This document shows positions 34,286 to 43,545 of a stretch of 44,330 bases of DNA, piece by piece. Where the stretch lies: positions 1-44,330 of the forward strand of contig CALFSK010000041.1 of NCBI GenBank assembly GCA_937916845.1, written 5' to 3'. The position numbers and the translations under genes are program-made. The notes below the pieces were generated by a model. The model saw nothing but the letters and a program-made list of their open reading frames with translations, was not told the DNA's origin and searched no databases. The DNA comes from an uncultured Lactobacillus sp. (GTDB lineage Bacteria; Bacillota; Bacilli; Lactobacillales; Lactobacillaceae). Position 1 is the stretch's first letter. Each line of letters starts with the position of its first letter.

Positions 34286-35479
34286 ATGGGGAAGACAATT
34301 GCCATTAACGCTGGTAGTTCAACATTAAAGTTTAAATTGTTTGAAATGCCACAGGAACGGGTGATTGCAAGCGGTGCGGTGGAACGCATCGGTTTTGAAA
34401 CGTCGCCAATTAACATTCGTTATGGGTTGGACTATGAATATCAGGAAACTGAAGCGGTGCCCAACCATTTGGCAGCGGTAAATATCATTCTTGACGAACT
34501 AATCAAGTTACACATTATTGAACACTACGACGAGATTACTGGTGTGGGACACCGGGTCGTCGCTGGTGGTGAGATTTTTCATGATTCCGTGTTGATCACG
34601 GATCAGGTCTTGAAAGAAATTGAGCAGCTGGCGGAATACGCGCCACTGCATAATCCGGCCAACGTGGTTGGGATTCGGGCCCTTAAAAAGGTCCTGCCCA
34701 ACGTGCCCGCCGTAGCGGTTTTTGATACCGCCTTTCATACGAGCATGGCGCCGGTTAATTACCTCTATTCCTTACCGTACGATTACTATAAAAAGTACGG
34801 GGCCCGCAAGTTTGGTGCCCATGGGACCAGTCACCGTTACGTCGCTGGACGGGCGGCCAAGTTATTAGGACGGCCACTCGATGACTTAAAGTTGATCACG
34901 TTGCACCTTGGTGCGGGGAGTTCAATTACGGCGATTCAAAACGGGAAGAGCATTGATACCTCGATGGGCTTCACACCGCTGGCCGGAATTACGATGGCCA
35001 CGCGTGCTGGGGATGTCGATGCGTCTTTAGTGGCGTTTTTGATGAAGAAGCTAGGCATTCACGATCCCGATGAAATGTTAAAAATATTGAATACACAGTC
35101 GGGATTGCTCGGAATTGCGGGGTCAGCTGACATGAAAGAGTTAGAGGACCGCTACGATGACGATGAGCAAGCCCGACTAGCCATCGATATCTTTGTAAAC
35201 CGGATTGTTAAGTACGTCGGGGCCTATATGGCTGAAATGCAAGGCGCCGACGCACTGGTCATTACGGCCGGAATCGGTGAACGGGATGCCAGAATGCGGC
35301 AACGGATTGCGGACAAGCTAGGTTACTTTGGGGTTCAAATTGATCCCCGTCGTAATCAAGTCAGTGGGGTAGAGCGAGACCTCAGTACGCCGGATGCAAA
35401 AGTCCGGGTCGTCTTGATTCCTACTAATGAAGAGCTGATGATTGCCCGTGACGTTGAACGCGTCGGGCGTAAAAGTTAG
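34286..35479 (+). CDS. ackA: Acetate kinase
   Basis: 397 aa. ASKHA phosphotransferase; motifs IAINAGSSTLKFK (N8), GHRVVAGGE, AVFDTAFHTSM, GAHGTSHRYV, LHLGAGSSI and a C-terminal TNEELMIARD. Converts acetyl phosphate and ADP to acetate and ATP, the final step of the mixed-acid energy pathway. GGAGTGAG precedes the start, 12 bases after the methyltransferase gene. No cre is obvious upstream. Terminator follows. Confidence 0.97.
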   Translation: MGKTIAINAGSSTLKFKLFEMPQERVIASGAVERIGFETSPINIRYGLDYEYQETEAVPNHLAAVNIILDELIKLHIIEHYDEITGVGHRVVAGGEIFHDSVLITDQVLKEIEQLAEYAPLHNPANVVGIRALKKVLPNVPAVAVFDTAFHTSMAPVNYLYSLPYDYYKKYGARKFGAHGTSHRYVAGRAAKLLGRPLDDLKLITLHLGAGSSITAIQNGKSIDTSMGFTPLAGITMATRAGDVDASLVAFLMKKLGIHDPDEMLKILNTQSGLLGIAGSADMKELEDRYDDDEQARLAIDIFVNRIVKYVGAYMAEMQGADALVITAGIGERDARMRQRIADKLGYFGVQIDPRRNQVSGVERDLSTPDAKVRVVLIPTNEELMIARDVERVGRKS

Positions 35480-35497
35480 CTATCAATCAGTGAAGTG

Positions 35498-35544
35498 AAC
35501 ACGTGTTGTGAGACGAATGAGTCGTTTCACAGCACGTGTTTTTT
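35498..35544 (+). terminator. Terminator of ackA
   Basis: AACACGTGTTGTGA pairs with TCACAGCACGTGTT (one G-U), with a further short inner stem, followed by TTTTTT. Confidence 0.9.
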
Positions 35545-35659
35545 GAGTGCTGAGTGAAATTTATTCATCTATGTGTGTGATTGATTCACTTGATTCATGT
35601 AGTCAGGTTAGTAAGTTAAACGTTTGGTTGAGTCGTCAAAACCGTGTTATAAGTCCATA

Positions 35660-35673
35660 GGTAAACGCTTACG
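35660..35673. promoter_or_regulatory. Degenerate cre-like site upstream of the permease
   Basis: GGTAAACGCTTACG matches the cre consensus except at the two outermost bases. It lies 72 bases upstream of the permease -35. Confidence 0.45.
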
Positions 35674-35744
35674 GGGACAACTGGTTTACTTAGGTGACCT
35701 TATTTGGACTAGACCAATATGTAAAAATCCGTGAGCGTGGCCTT

Positions 35745-35773
35745 TTGAACACAATAATTATCCCCGGTATAAT
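35745..35773 (+). promoter_or_regulatory. Promoter of the amino acid permease
   Basis: TTGAAC (35745-35750), a 17-bp spacer and TATAAT (35768-35773). Confidence 0.8.
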
Positions 35774-35795
35774 ACGGTTTAAGGGGAGTGCTGAT

Positions 35796-37196
35796 ATGAA
35801 CAAAGAAAATCCACAACCTGAGAATGAAAAACTTTCTCGGGGTCTAAAGAGCCGCCATGTGCAGTTAATTGCCATTGGCGGTACGATCGGGACCGGGTTA
35901 TTTTTAGGTGCCGGTCAATCCATTCACTTAGCTGGTCCGTCCATCTTGATTGCGTATTTGGTGACCGGGTTGGTCTGCTTTTTGCTAATGCGGGCACTCG
36001 GAGAGTTATTATTATCTGATTTAAATACGCATTCGTACATTGATTTTATCAAACAATATTTGGGCGAACGAACTGGTTTTGTTGCTGGTTGGACCTATTG
36101 GGTCTGCTGGATTACCATTGCGATGGCCGAAATCACCGCCGCTGGTGAATATATGCAATTCTGGTGGCCGAAGTTACCACAATGGCTACCTGGTTTGGTC
36201 ATTTTGATTTTACTGTTAGGTTTAAATTCAATTAACGTCTCAGCGTTTGGGGAAACCGAGTTCTGGTTTGCAATTATTAAGATTGCAGCCATTATTGCGT
36301 TAATTGCGGTTGGAATCGGCATGGTCCTGTTCAGTGTGAAAACACCAGTTGGCCACGCCGGTTTAGGAAACTTAGTTAATTACGGTGGCTTTATGCCCCA
36401 CGGCTTTAAGGGCCTATTTTTATCTTTCCAAATGGTCTTGTTCAGTTTTATTGGGATTGAAATGGTTGGGATGACCGCTTCTGAAACGGCGGATCCTAAG
36501 ACTGTTATTCCTAAGGCCATTAATGACATCCCATTGCGAATCATCTTATTCTACGTGGGGTCACTGTTCTTCTTAATGGCGATGTACCCGTGGCAATATT
36601 TTTCAGCTGCGCACAGTCCGTTCGTCCAAGTCTTTACGAACTTAGGGATTCGCTCAGCGGCAGCCATCATCAACTTTGTGGTTTTGACCGCGGCGGCTTC
36701 CAGCTGTAATAGTGCGTTGTTCAGTACTGGTCGGATGTTGTTCTCATTGAACTACGACGGTAAGAGCCGGTTCGCTAAACGGATGGGAACTTTATCCAAT
36801 CGCCAAGTGCCACGTAATGCGTTATGGTTTTCAACGCTAGTCATCGGATTATCAGTGATTTTGAACTTGTTAATGCCCGGGCAAGTGTTCTCACTCATTG
36901 CCAGTGTTTCAACCACTTGCTTTATCTTTATTTGGGGTGCGATTGTTCTTGCACACATTAAATATCGGAAAAAAGTGGGCAATCAGGTGATGACCAAGTT
37001 CAAAATGCCGCTCTACCCGTTGTCAGATTACTTTATCTTGGCCTTCCTCGGGTTTATTGCCGTGGTACTGTGCTTCAAGTCAGAAACGTTGATTGCGTTA
37101 ATCGCTTCGCTTGTTTGGATCGCGGCGCTATACGTCATCAAGTTGATGAGTGAGCGCGTGCACAGTCAAACTGAAGAAGTTAAAGAAAACGACTAA
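35796..37196 (+). CDS. Amino acid permease (APC superfamily, AAT family)
   Basis: 466 aa from ATG 35796, after AAGGGGAG; a longer frame from 35694 covers the promoter and is rejected. The signature SRHVQLIAIGGTIGTGLFLG opens TM1, followed by about 12 hydrophobic helices. The conserved GRMLFSLNYDGK-like loop and FIGIEMVGMTASETADP are AAT-family marks. Imports an amino acid with protons; specificity cannot be read from sequence. Confidence 0.9.
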   Translation: MNKENPQPENEKLSRGLKSRHVQLIAIGGTIGTGLFLGAGQSIHLAGPSILIAYLVTGLVCFLLMRALGELLLSDLNTHSYIDFIKQYLGERTGFVAGWTYWVCWITIAMAEITAAGEYMQFWWPKLPQWLPGLVILILLLGLNSINVSAFGETEFWFAIIKIAAIIALIAVGIGMVLFSVKTPVGHAGLGNLVNYGGFMPHGFKGLFLSFQMVLFSFIGIEMVGMTASETADPKTVIPKAINDIPLRIILFYVGSLFFLMAMYPWQYFSAAHSPFVQVFTNLGIRSAAAIINFVVLTAAASSCNSALFSTGRMLFSLNYDGKSRFAKRMGTLSNRQVPRNALWFSTLVIGLSVILNLLMPGQVFSLIASVSTTCFIFIWGAIVLAHIKYRKKVGNQVMTKFKMPLYPLSDYFILAFLGFIAVVLCFKSETLIALIASLVWIAALYVIKLMSERVHSQTEEVKEND

Positions 37197-37214
37197 AATT
37201 TAACCGATGATTGG

Positions 37215-37257
37215 AATGGTGTTTCGAAAGTGTAGACTTTCTGAACACCATTTTTTT
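37215..37257 (+). terminator. Terminator of the permease gene
   Basis: AATGGTGTT and GAAAGT pair with ACTTTC and AACACCATT around GTAG, interrupted by a 2x2 internal mismatch, followed by seven T. Confidence 0.92.
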
Positions 37258-37384
37258 GCTTTTAGAAGGTCTTGAACACTGCGTATTTAGTCAGTTACCC
37301 ACGTTGCGACACTAGACGGTGCCTTTTTCACGCGCAAGCGGTACAATTATAGGTAACTTGAATTTAGATAATCGAGGTTGAATC

Positions 37385-37993
37385 ATGCAATATTTTACTT
37401 CTGACACGCATTTTTACCACGCTGATTTACTGGGTGATAATGATTTTGCACCCCGACCGTTTCCGGACGTTGAAACGATGAATCAAACGATTATTGATCA
37501 TTGGAATGCTCGGGTGACTGATCAAGACACGGTCTACCACCTTGGCGACGTTGCGCTTTACTTTACGAGACCAGCGAAATTGTCCTACGAACGGGTACTG
37601 GCAATTCTCGCGCAACTAAACGGTAAAATCATCTTTATTAAGGGCAATCATGATTCACGCGCCTTTTTTAAGTATTTAGCCGCGCATGACCCCCAATTAA
37701 ACGGGCAACCCAAGTTTGAATTTCACGACGTGGGGGTTCTGATCAAGTATGATCACCGGCAGTATTACATGACCCATTACCCAATGATGATGGGTATCGT
37801 GAAGCAGATCATTAACTTGCACGGGCATATTCACCATTACGCGGTCAACGTAAAGGAAAACATCAACGTCGGGGTCGATACGCCGGAAACGGATTACTTA
37901 GACCATCCGGTACCGTTTGGCGCACCGTTTTCATTGGATGAGATCGAACAGATGGTTAATGGAAAGGCCGTCGATTTTGCCAAACGCCAATAG
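37385..37993 (+). CDS. Metallophosphoesterase
   Basis: 202 aa calcineurin-like phosphoesterase with DTHFYH (residues 7-12), HLGDVAL, KGNHDSR, THYP and HGHIHH. All metal-binding motifs are intact; the substrate is unknown. The promoter is not clear: TACAAT at 37342-37347 has a weak -35. Followed after 65 bases by another phosphoesterase. Confidence 0.88.
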   Translation: MQYFTSDTHFYHADLLGDNDFAPRPFPDVETMNQTIIDHWNARVTDQDTVYHLGDVALYFTRPAKLSYERVLAILAQLNGKIIFIKGNHDSRAFFKYLAAHDPQLNGQPKFEFHDVGVLIKYDHRQYYMTHYPMMMGIVKQIINLHGHIHHYAVNVKENINVGVDTPETDYLDHPVPFGAPFSLDEIEQMVNGKAVDFAKRQ

Positions 37994-38058
37994 GGACGCT
38001 TGACCGGCCTCGTCGAATGCTTTAGGATTAACGAAGATAATCAGTGAGGGGCGACAAC

Positions 38059-39444
38059 ATGGCGGAAGACATTACCATTTTGCATACGAATGATATCCAT
38101 TCGCACTTTGAAAATTGGCCGCGAATTCGGCGTTTTTTGTTAGCACAACAGGAACAACAACGCCAAGCAGGTCAAACGGTGGTTACCGTCGACCTTGGTG
38201 ATGCGGTTGACCGTGCGCATCCGTTATCGGAAGCGACACGCGGTCGGGCCAATGTCACGTTGTTAAATCAAATTGGTTATGATGCCGTGACGATTGGTAA
38301 CAACGAGGGGCTCGGGTTAACACACGACGAGCTGAATCAGTTGTACCAAAAGGCTAATTTTGACGTGATTTTGAATAACTTGACGAATACCCAGACGGGC
38401 GCACAACCTGACTGGGCATTGCCGGGGAAAATCATCACGACTAAGGCGCATACGCGAATCTTATTATTAGCATTCACGGCACCATTTACACTGACGTATC
38501 CGTTAAACGGGTGGACTCCGCAAAGTGTTAAAGCGTGTTTACCAGAATTGCTACAACGCTACGCCGGTCAGTACGACGTGTTAGTGGTGTTATCACACCT
38601 AGGAATCAACGAAGATCGCTGGTTAGCTAAACATTTTCCGTCAATCGACGTGATTATCGGCAGTCACACGCACCATCTACTAGTCAACGGTGAAGATGAT
38701 CATGGCGTTTTACTGGCTGCGGCTGGTAAATATGGCGAGTACGTCGGGCAAATTCACTTGGTGATTGACGCGCAACACCACGTCACGGCGGGAACTGCTG
38801 AAACGGTGGCGACCGCGTCGTTACCTGAATTGCCAGCGGACCAAGCTGAGATTTCGGGTTGGCAACGTCAGGGGGAACGGTTGTTATCTGAACGGGTGAT
38901 TGCGAAGTCACCGGAGCAACTTAATCCCCATTGGCACCATGCTAGTCAGTTGACGGCCTTAGGGTTAGCCGCAATTACAAGTTACGCGGGCACCGACTTA
39001 GGGATGCTCAACGGTGGCCTGTTTATGCGGGACTTACCCGCGGGCCCGGTCAACCGCAACGATTTGCATACAATGTTGCCGCACGCCATGCACGTGATTC
39101 GAGTCACGTTGACGGGTCAAGATTTATGGCGGCTCGTCTACGAGATGGAACTAGTGCGACCATTTTTAAATAAGTTTCAAATTCGGGGCATGGGCTTTCG
39201 GGGCCAGGTCTTCGGTTATATTCAGTATCAGGGATTGAAGTGGCAAGCGGACCAGCACCAGTTACTGGTCAACGATGAACTAGTAGATTTTAAAAAGACC
39301 TACCAGATTGCCATGCTTGATCACCACTTATTCATCCCGTTTTTCCCGACCATTAACATCAGTGGTCAAACAGACATTTTATTTAAGCAACTATTACGAA
39401 CGGTCGTCGGTGACTACATAGCCGCACGATGGCCATTATCATAA
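38059..39444 (+). CDS. 5'-nucleotidase-like bifunctional metallophosphatase (YunD family)
   Basis: 461 aa from ATG 38059, after GTGAGGGGCG; a GTG at 38044 forms part of that site. The N-terminal calcineurin-like domain has LHTNDIHSHFENW, VDLGDAVDRAHPLS, IGNNEGLGL, VLSHLG and GSHTHH. The C-terminal 5'-nucleotidase domain follows from about residue 270. No signal peptide, so probably cytoplasmic. Same order as yunD next to yutD-yutF in Bacillus. Confidence 0.9.
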   Translation: MAEDITILHTNDIHSHFENWPRIRRFLLAQQEQQRQAGQTVVTVDLGDAVDRAHPLSEATRGRANVTLLNQIGYDAVTIGNNEGLGLTHDELNQLYQKANFDVILNNLTNTQTGAQPDWALPGKIITTKAHTRILLLAFTAPFTLTYPLNGWTPQSVKACLPELLQRYAGQYDVLVVLSHLGINEDRWLAKHFPSIDVIIGSHTHHLLVNGEDDHGVLLAAAGKYGEYVGQIHLVIDAQHHVTAGTAETVATASLPELPADQAEISGWQRQGERLLSERVIAKSPEQLNPHWHHASQLTALGLAAITSYAGTDLGMLNGGLFMRDLPAGPVNRNDLHTMLPHAMHVIRVTLTGQDLWRLVYEMELVRPFLNKFQIRGMGFRGQVFGYIQYQGLKWQADQHQLLVNDELVDFKKTYQIAMLDHHLFIPFFPTINISGQTDILFKQLLRTVVGDYIAARWPLS

Positions 39445-39460
39445 GAAAGGTGGTGTCCGT

Positions 39461-40120
39461 GTGAATCGCGATCACATTGACGAACTTGCTGAACAGCAGG
39501 CTGAACGGCGAAAGAGTCTATACCACGGTTTACGGACCGACAAGACCCACATCGAAGTCAATAAGCATCCTTTCGAGATCGTTTATGAGTATCGAGAAGG
39601 ATTTGACTTGGACAAGTTTGTGGAACGGTTTAGTCCGATTTTAAACAAGTACGATTACGTTGTCGGCGACTGGGGCTTTGAACAGTTACGATTGAAGGGC
39701 TTTTTCCGCGATGATATGAAGGATGTGCAGCGTGCACAGACGATTGGTGCCGTTCAGGATTACTTGTACGAGTATTGTAATTTTGGGTGCGCCTATTTCA
39801 TCTTGAAAAACGAACGCGTTATCAAACCAAAGCGTAGCAGTCATCCCCGTAAGGATGAACGCCGGAGTAAACGTGGCGGTAGTGGTAATAATAGCAATAA
39901 CGGTAATGGTAATAATAACCAAACTCGTGGACGGAGTAACCGAACGAGTAGTCGTAACAAGCAGCGACGGAAGTCGAAGTCATTTACGACCAAGCAAAAG
40001 GCCGCACCGTTTACTGAAAAGAAACGAACGCCCGCTAAAGTGGTGGCCGGGGATGGGCATAAGGCTCGGACCACCAAGCAATCTAGCGGCAAGCGGCATT
40101 TTACAATTCGACAGAAGTAG
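39461..40120 (+). CDS. yutD: YutD family protein (DUF1027) with a basic low-complexity tail
   Basis: 219 aa from GTG 39461, after AAAGGTGG. The first 130 residues are the DUF1027 domain (PFEIVYEYREGFDLDKFVERF, YDYVVGDWGFEQLRLKGFF). From about residue 130 a Lys/Arg-rich tail begins with an Asn/Gly run near 140-152, then continues with Arg, Ser, Thr and Lys. The tail suggests nucleic-acid or ribosome contact. Most YutD proteins are much shorter. Function unknown. Confidence 0.87.
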   Translation: MNRDHIDELAEQQAERRKSLYHGLRTDKTHIEVNKHPFEIVYEYREGFDLDKFVERFSPILNKYDYVVGDWGFEQLRLKGFFRDDMKDVQRAQTIGAVQDYLYEYCNFGCAYFILKNERVIKPKRSSHPRKDERRSKRGGSGNNSNNGNGNNNQTRGRSNRTSSRNKQRRKSKSFTTKQKAAPFTEKKRTPAKVVAGDGHKARTTKQSSGKRHFTIRQK

Positions 40121-40135
40121 AGAGAGGTATTTTTA

Positions 40136-40927
40136 GTGAGTAAGTACAAGGGATATTTAATTGATTTAGATGGAACGGTTTACCGGGGACGTGAACGGAT
40201 TCCGGCAGCTAAACGCTTTATTGAACGGTTACAAGCCAGTCAGACTGATTTCTTACTCGTGACGAACAACACGACCAAATCACCTGAAGACGTTGCAGCT
40301 AATTTAGCAAATAACCACGATATTCATGTTAGCCCAGCTAACGTGTATACCGCGGCTTTGGCGACGGCTGATTACGTTAACGACTTGGCTGGTGACGGCG
40401 AAAAGACGATGTACGTGATTGGGGAACTCGGTTTAAAGGGTGCGATGCTTGAAAAAGGCTTCAAATTCAATGAACACGATCCCCGGTTTGTCATTGTTGG
40501 CTTAGACTACGATGCGACTTACCACAAGTTTGAAATGGCGACGTTAGCCATTAAACGGGGGGCTAAGTTCATCGGGACCAATGCCGATACTAATTTACCT
40601 AATGAACGGGGACTCGTTCCTGGCGCAGGCTCTGTTATTGCCATGGTCGAACGGGCCACGCAACAACGGGCAACCTACGTCGGCAAACCCGAAACGATCA
40701 TCATGCAAAAAGCGATTGATCGGATTGGGTTAGATAAAAGTGACTGTGTGATGGTCGGTGATAACTACATGACGGATATTTCAGCCGCAATTAACTTTGA
40801 GATGGATTCGTTATTGGTTTATACCGGGGTCTCAACACCAGAACTCGTTGCGCAACAGACAATCAAACCAACTAACGAGATTAACTCGTTAGACGAATGG
40901 GACTTAGATAATGGTGTGGCTAAATAG
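40136..40927 (+). CDS. HAD-superfamily phosphatase, NagD-like (YutF)
   Basis: 263 aa HAD IIA hydrolase; GTG start after AGAGAGG. Motif I DLDGTVYRG with D10 and D12, motif II VTNNTTKSPE, Lys in motif III (VGKPETII) and motif IV GDNYMTDISAA. Likely dephosphorylates sugar phosphates or nucleotides. Follows yutD after 15 bases and overlaps the next gene by 17 bases. Confidence 0.93.
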   Translation: MSKYKGYLIDLDGTVYRGRERIPAAKRFIERLQASQTDFLLVTNNTTKSPEDVAANLANNHDIHVSPANVYTAALATADYVNDLAGDGEKTMYVIGELGLKGAMLEKGFKFNEHDPRFVIVGLDYDATYHKFEMATLAIKRGAKFIGTNADTNLPNERGLVPGAGSVIAMVERATQQRATYVGKPETIIMQKAIDRIGLDKSDCVMVGDNYMTDISAAINFEMDSLLVYTGVSTPELVAQQTIKPTNEINSLDEWDLDNGVAK

Positions 40928-41549
40928 GCTAAAAAATTGGGGCCAGTGGATTAGTCTGTACTTGTGGCTAGTCAGCGGGACCATCATTTTAACGATTAAC
41001 GCGACCTGGTTATACTGGCTTAACGCGCTGACCCAGAAATTGGGGTCAACGGTGAACTTGTCACTGGGGCGCCTGATGACGAACTATTATCAATTATTGG
41101 CGTACTTGAACTTTCCGTGGACGTCACGACTCGCCATGAATGATTTTACGGATTCAGTGGGGGCGTTGCGTCATTTTGCTGACGTTAAGGCGCTATTTAT
41201 GCTAAATAACGTGGTGTTTATCGTGACGAGCGTGGTCGTGTTTTATTTTTGGCGACAATTAAAACGGCGTCAACAGTTATGGCGCTTAGTGCTACCGATG
41301 CAGGGGGCGCTGTGGGTGCCACCGTTAGTCGCAGCAATTATGGCGGTGAATTTTGATCAGTTTTTTGTTTTCTTTCACGAAGTTCTGTTTCGAAACTCGG
41401 ACTGGCTATTTGACCCATTGTATGATCGAATCATCTTGGTCTTACCAGACACCTTCTTCTTGCAGTGCTTTGTCTTAGCATTTGTGATTATCGAGTGGGC
41501 GTTTGCGTTCTACTTATCAGTAGGGAAGCAGTCGCTTAAAAATTTATAA
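40911..41549 (+). CDS. TIGR01906 family integral membrane protein
   Basis: 212 aa; predicted hydrophobic segments near residues 10-35, 95-115, 125-145 and 180-205. LNFPWTSRLAMNDFTDSVGALRHFADVK is the family's conserved region, read here in pieces. The function is unknown. It overlaps yutF by 17 bases and is last in the run. The stop lies inside the arm of the next terminator. Confidence 0.82.
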   Translation: MVWLNRLKNWGQWISLYLWLVSGTIILTINATWLYWLNALTQKLGSTVNLSLGRLMTNYYQLLAYLNFPWTSRLAMNDFTDSVGALRHFADVKALFMLNNVVFIVTSVVVFYFWRQLKRRQQLWRLVLPMQGALWVPPLVAAIMAVNFDQFFVFFHEVLFRNSDWLFDPLYDRIILVLPDTFFLQCFVLAFVIIEWAFAFYLSVGKQSLKNL

Positions 41550-41599
41550 ACTAAAAGCGCCACACCAGTTTGAATTGGTGTGGCGCTTTTAGTTTATAA
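41544..41599. terminator. Perfect 24-bp hairpin between convergent genes
   Basis: The arms (TTATAAACTAAAAGCGCCAC onward, and its complement) pair perfectly over 24 bp around a short loop, with A and T tracts at the base on both sides. It contains the stop of the upstream gene and sits 3 bases from the dedA-like stop. Works in both directions. Confidence 0.92.
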
Positions 41600-41602
41600 G
41601 GC

Positions 41603-42259
41603 TTATTCTTCGCCGGCGGGTGTTTTGCCGAAACGGGCTTTAAGTGCGGAAAAGACCGCTGGAATCAAGGAAACGAGAATGATTCCGATAACGACCATGG
41701 AGAAGTGTTCTTTGACAAACGGGATGTTGCCAAAGAAGTAACCGCCCCCACAACATAAAACGACCCAAAGAACACAGCCAGTAACGTTGTAACGGATGAA
41801 TTTTTTGTATTCCATCTTGCTGCTAGCCGCAACGAACGGAACGAACGTCCGAATGATGGGCATGAACCGAGCGATGGTGACGGTAATACCACCGTGCTTT
41901 TTAAAGAATTTTTCAGATTTTGCTAACTGCTTTTGGTTGATGAGCTTTCCGAACCAGGATGTCTGGGTCAGTCGTTCACCAAGTGAATGCCCAATTAGAA
42001 AGTTTAACGAGTCACCGGCAAGCGCCGCTACTAGGAACAGAATGACGAATGACCCGATGTGTAAACCGTAAGTTGGGTTCGCGGCTAAGGCACAGGCCGC
42101 AAAGAGTAATGAGTCACCTGGTAAGAATGGTAGGATGACTGCCCCGGTTTCAACGAAAATGATGGCGAAGAGGATCAAGTAGGTCCAGATGCCGAAACTA
42201 TTAACAATGGTGACTAAGTGTTGGTCAATGTGCAACACGAAATCAATTAGAAAACTCAT
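41603..42259 (-). CDS. DedA family (SNARE-associated/VTT-domain) membrane protein
   Basis: 218 aa from ATG 42259, right after GGAGGTAGCT on the reverse strand. Hydrophobic helices near 20-45, 55-80, 135-155 and 175-195. The conserved DedA segments are present: FVETGAVILPFLPGDSLLFA, GDSLNFLIGHSLG and the arginine-containing FFKKHGGITVTIARFMPIIR. DedA proteins flip phospholipids such as undecaprenyl phosphate or phosphatidylethanolamine. Convergent with the preceding gene. Confidence 0.92.
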   Translation of the reverse strand: MSFLIDFVLHIDQHLVTIVNSFGIWTYLILFAIIFVETGAVILPFLPGDSLLFAACALAANPTYGLHIGSFVILFLVAALAGDSLNFLIGHSLGERLTQTSWFGKLINQKQLAKSEKFFKKHGGITVTIARFMPIIRTFVPFVAASSKMEYKKFIRYNVTGCVLWVVLCCGGGYFFGNIPFVKEHFSMVVIGIILVSLIPAVFSALKARFGKTPAGEE

Positions 42260-42425
42260 AGCTACCTCCAATAGTACTGTGAAATTGTTCTGATACAGAA
42301 TACCAGAAAATCACGTTTAATACTATGGTTGACACTGAATCACAACTAAAACCTAACAAATTGCTGGTATTTGGTGGCATTCTCTTGTATTATCAGGGTA
42401 TTCTATGAAGAAAACGGGTGATCTT

Positions 42426-43010
42426 GTGGCATATCCACAATTAGATTTATCAAAAGTTAAAGGACCAAAGGCAACGATCAAAACCAATTTTGGCGACATT
42501 CATGTTCAGTTATTTCCTGAACAAGCACCTAAAAGTGTCGAGAACTTTGTTGGGTTAGCGAAGAAGGGCTACTACGATGGAATTATTTTCCACCGGGTGA
42601 TGTCTGACTTCATGATTCAAGGTGGCGATCCTACTGGTACTGGTATGGGTGGCGAAAGTATTTGGGGCAAACCATTTGAAGACGAATTTTCAAAGGACGT
42701 CTTCAACTTGCGTGGGGCCCTTTCAATGGCTAACGCTGGTCCTAACACGAATGGTAGTCAATTCTTTATCGTTCAAAAGCCACAATTAGATGCAGGAATG
42801 GCTGATCAAATGAAGCAAGCCGGCTATCCAGAAGAAATCGTGACGGCTTACGGTAATGGTGGGACGCCATGGCTTGATTTCCGGCACACCGTTTTTGGTG
42901 CCGTTACTGATGGCATGGATGTTGTCGACAAGATTGCAACGACTAAGACGGGGATGCAAGACAAACCGGTTAAAGACGTTGTGATTGAAACAATTGCAGT
43001 TGAAGATTAA
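42426..43010 (+). CDS. ppiB: Peptidyl-prolyl cis-trans isomerase (cyclophilin)
   Basis: 194 aa from GTG 42426, after ACGGGTGAT. An in-frame ATG at 42405 would be almost leaderless if TATTAT at 42388-42393 is the -10, so it is less likely. Cyclophilin motifs: [19 protein letters not shown] (Arg/Phe/Gln of the active site), [19 protein letters not shown] and [14 protein letters not shown]. Cytoplasmic, as there is no signal peptide. Own terminator. Confidence 0.92.
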   Translation: MAYPQLDLSKVKGPKATIKTNFGDIHVQLFPEQAPKSVENFVGLAKKGYYDGIIFHRVMSDFMIQGGDPTGTGMGGESIWGKPFEDEFSKDVFNLRGALSMANAGPNTNGSQFFIVQKPQLDAGMADQMKQAGYPEEIVTAYGNGGTPWLDFRHTVFGAVTDGMDVVDKIATTKTGMQDKPVKDVVIETIAVED

Positions 43011-43022
43011 TCCTTTATATAG

Positions 43023-43050
43023 AAGAATCTGCTTAGGCGGGTTCTTTTTT
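43023..43050 (+). terminator. Terminator of ppiB
   Basis: AAGAATCTGC pairs with GCGGGTTCTT (G-U pairs) around TTAG, followed by TTTTTT. Confidence 0.85.
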
Positions 43051-43060
43051 GATTGAAATT

Positions 43061-43088
43061 TTGAAATCTGGTCATTTCAGGTTATAAT
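43061..43088 (+). promoter_or_regulatory. Promoter of the S1-domain gene
   Basis: TTGAAA (43061-43066), a 16-bp spacer and TATAAT (43083-43088). Confidence 0.75.
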
Positions 43089-43137
43089 TATTAGCAATTA
43101 TTGAGCTAGCCCGGTGGGGTGGTGGAAAGGAGCAATT

Positions 43138-43545
43138 ATGAGTAATTATCGAATTGGCATGCAGGTCCACGGACGAGTGACTGGAATTCAACCCTATGGG
43201 GCGTTTGTCACCTTAGATGGTGAGCATCAGGGCCTCATTCATATTTCGGAGTGTCATGAAGGCTACGTTAAGAGTATTACGGACTACCTTAAAGTCGGAC
43301 AGACGGTTGACGTGGTCGTTTTAGACATTGATGAGTATACGGGAAAAATCAGTTTGTCACTGCGGTGTGTTGAAAGTCAGCCGCAGCCAACTGTTAGTGA
43401 TCTCGAAATCTATAAGACGTTTCGCCATAAGCACTTTTGGACCAATCGGCATGTACACGCAGGCTTTGAACCAATTGCGAACCGGTTGGATCGTTGGACC
43501 AAGGACTCTTTGAATCGATTAAACGCGGAGGAGCGAACGCTGTGA
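43138..43545 (+). CDS. S1 RNA-binding domain protein (CvfD/YugI family)
   Basis: 135 aa from ATG 43138 after AAAGGAG. One S1 domain at residues 5-78 (GRVTGIQPYGAFVTLDGEHQ, GLIHISECHEGYVKSI, DEYTGKISLSLR), then a basic C-terminal extension. YugI/CvfD proteins associate with ribosomes and affect stress responses. Its stop overlaps the GTG start of the next gene (GTGA). Confidence 0.9.
   Translation: MSNYRIGMQVHGRVTGIQPYGAFVTLDGEHQGLIHISECHEGYVKSITDYLKVGQTVDVVVLDIDEYTGKISLSLRCVESQPQPTVSDLEIYKTFRHKHFWTNRHVHAGFEPIANRLDRWTKDSLNRLNAEERTL

Noticed and set aside
35703..35720. TTTGGACTAGACCAATATG as a repeat related to the integrase region
   Set aside because: Only a short chance similarity to GTCTAGACC, not shared beyond eight bases.
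39888..39918. Short repeated triplets in yutD as a CRISPR-like or microsatellite array
   Set aside because: They are in-frame Asn/Gly codons in a low-complexity tail. There are no spacers of even length, and no CRISPR array is visible anywhere in the window.
40911..41549. Membrane protein as a possible permease
   Set aside because: Its segments match the TIGR01906 type of unknown function and no transporter motif is visible.
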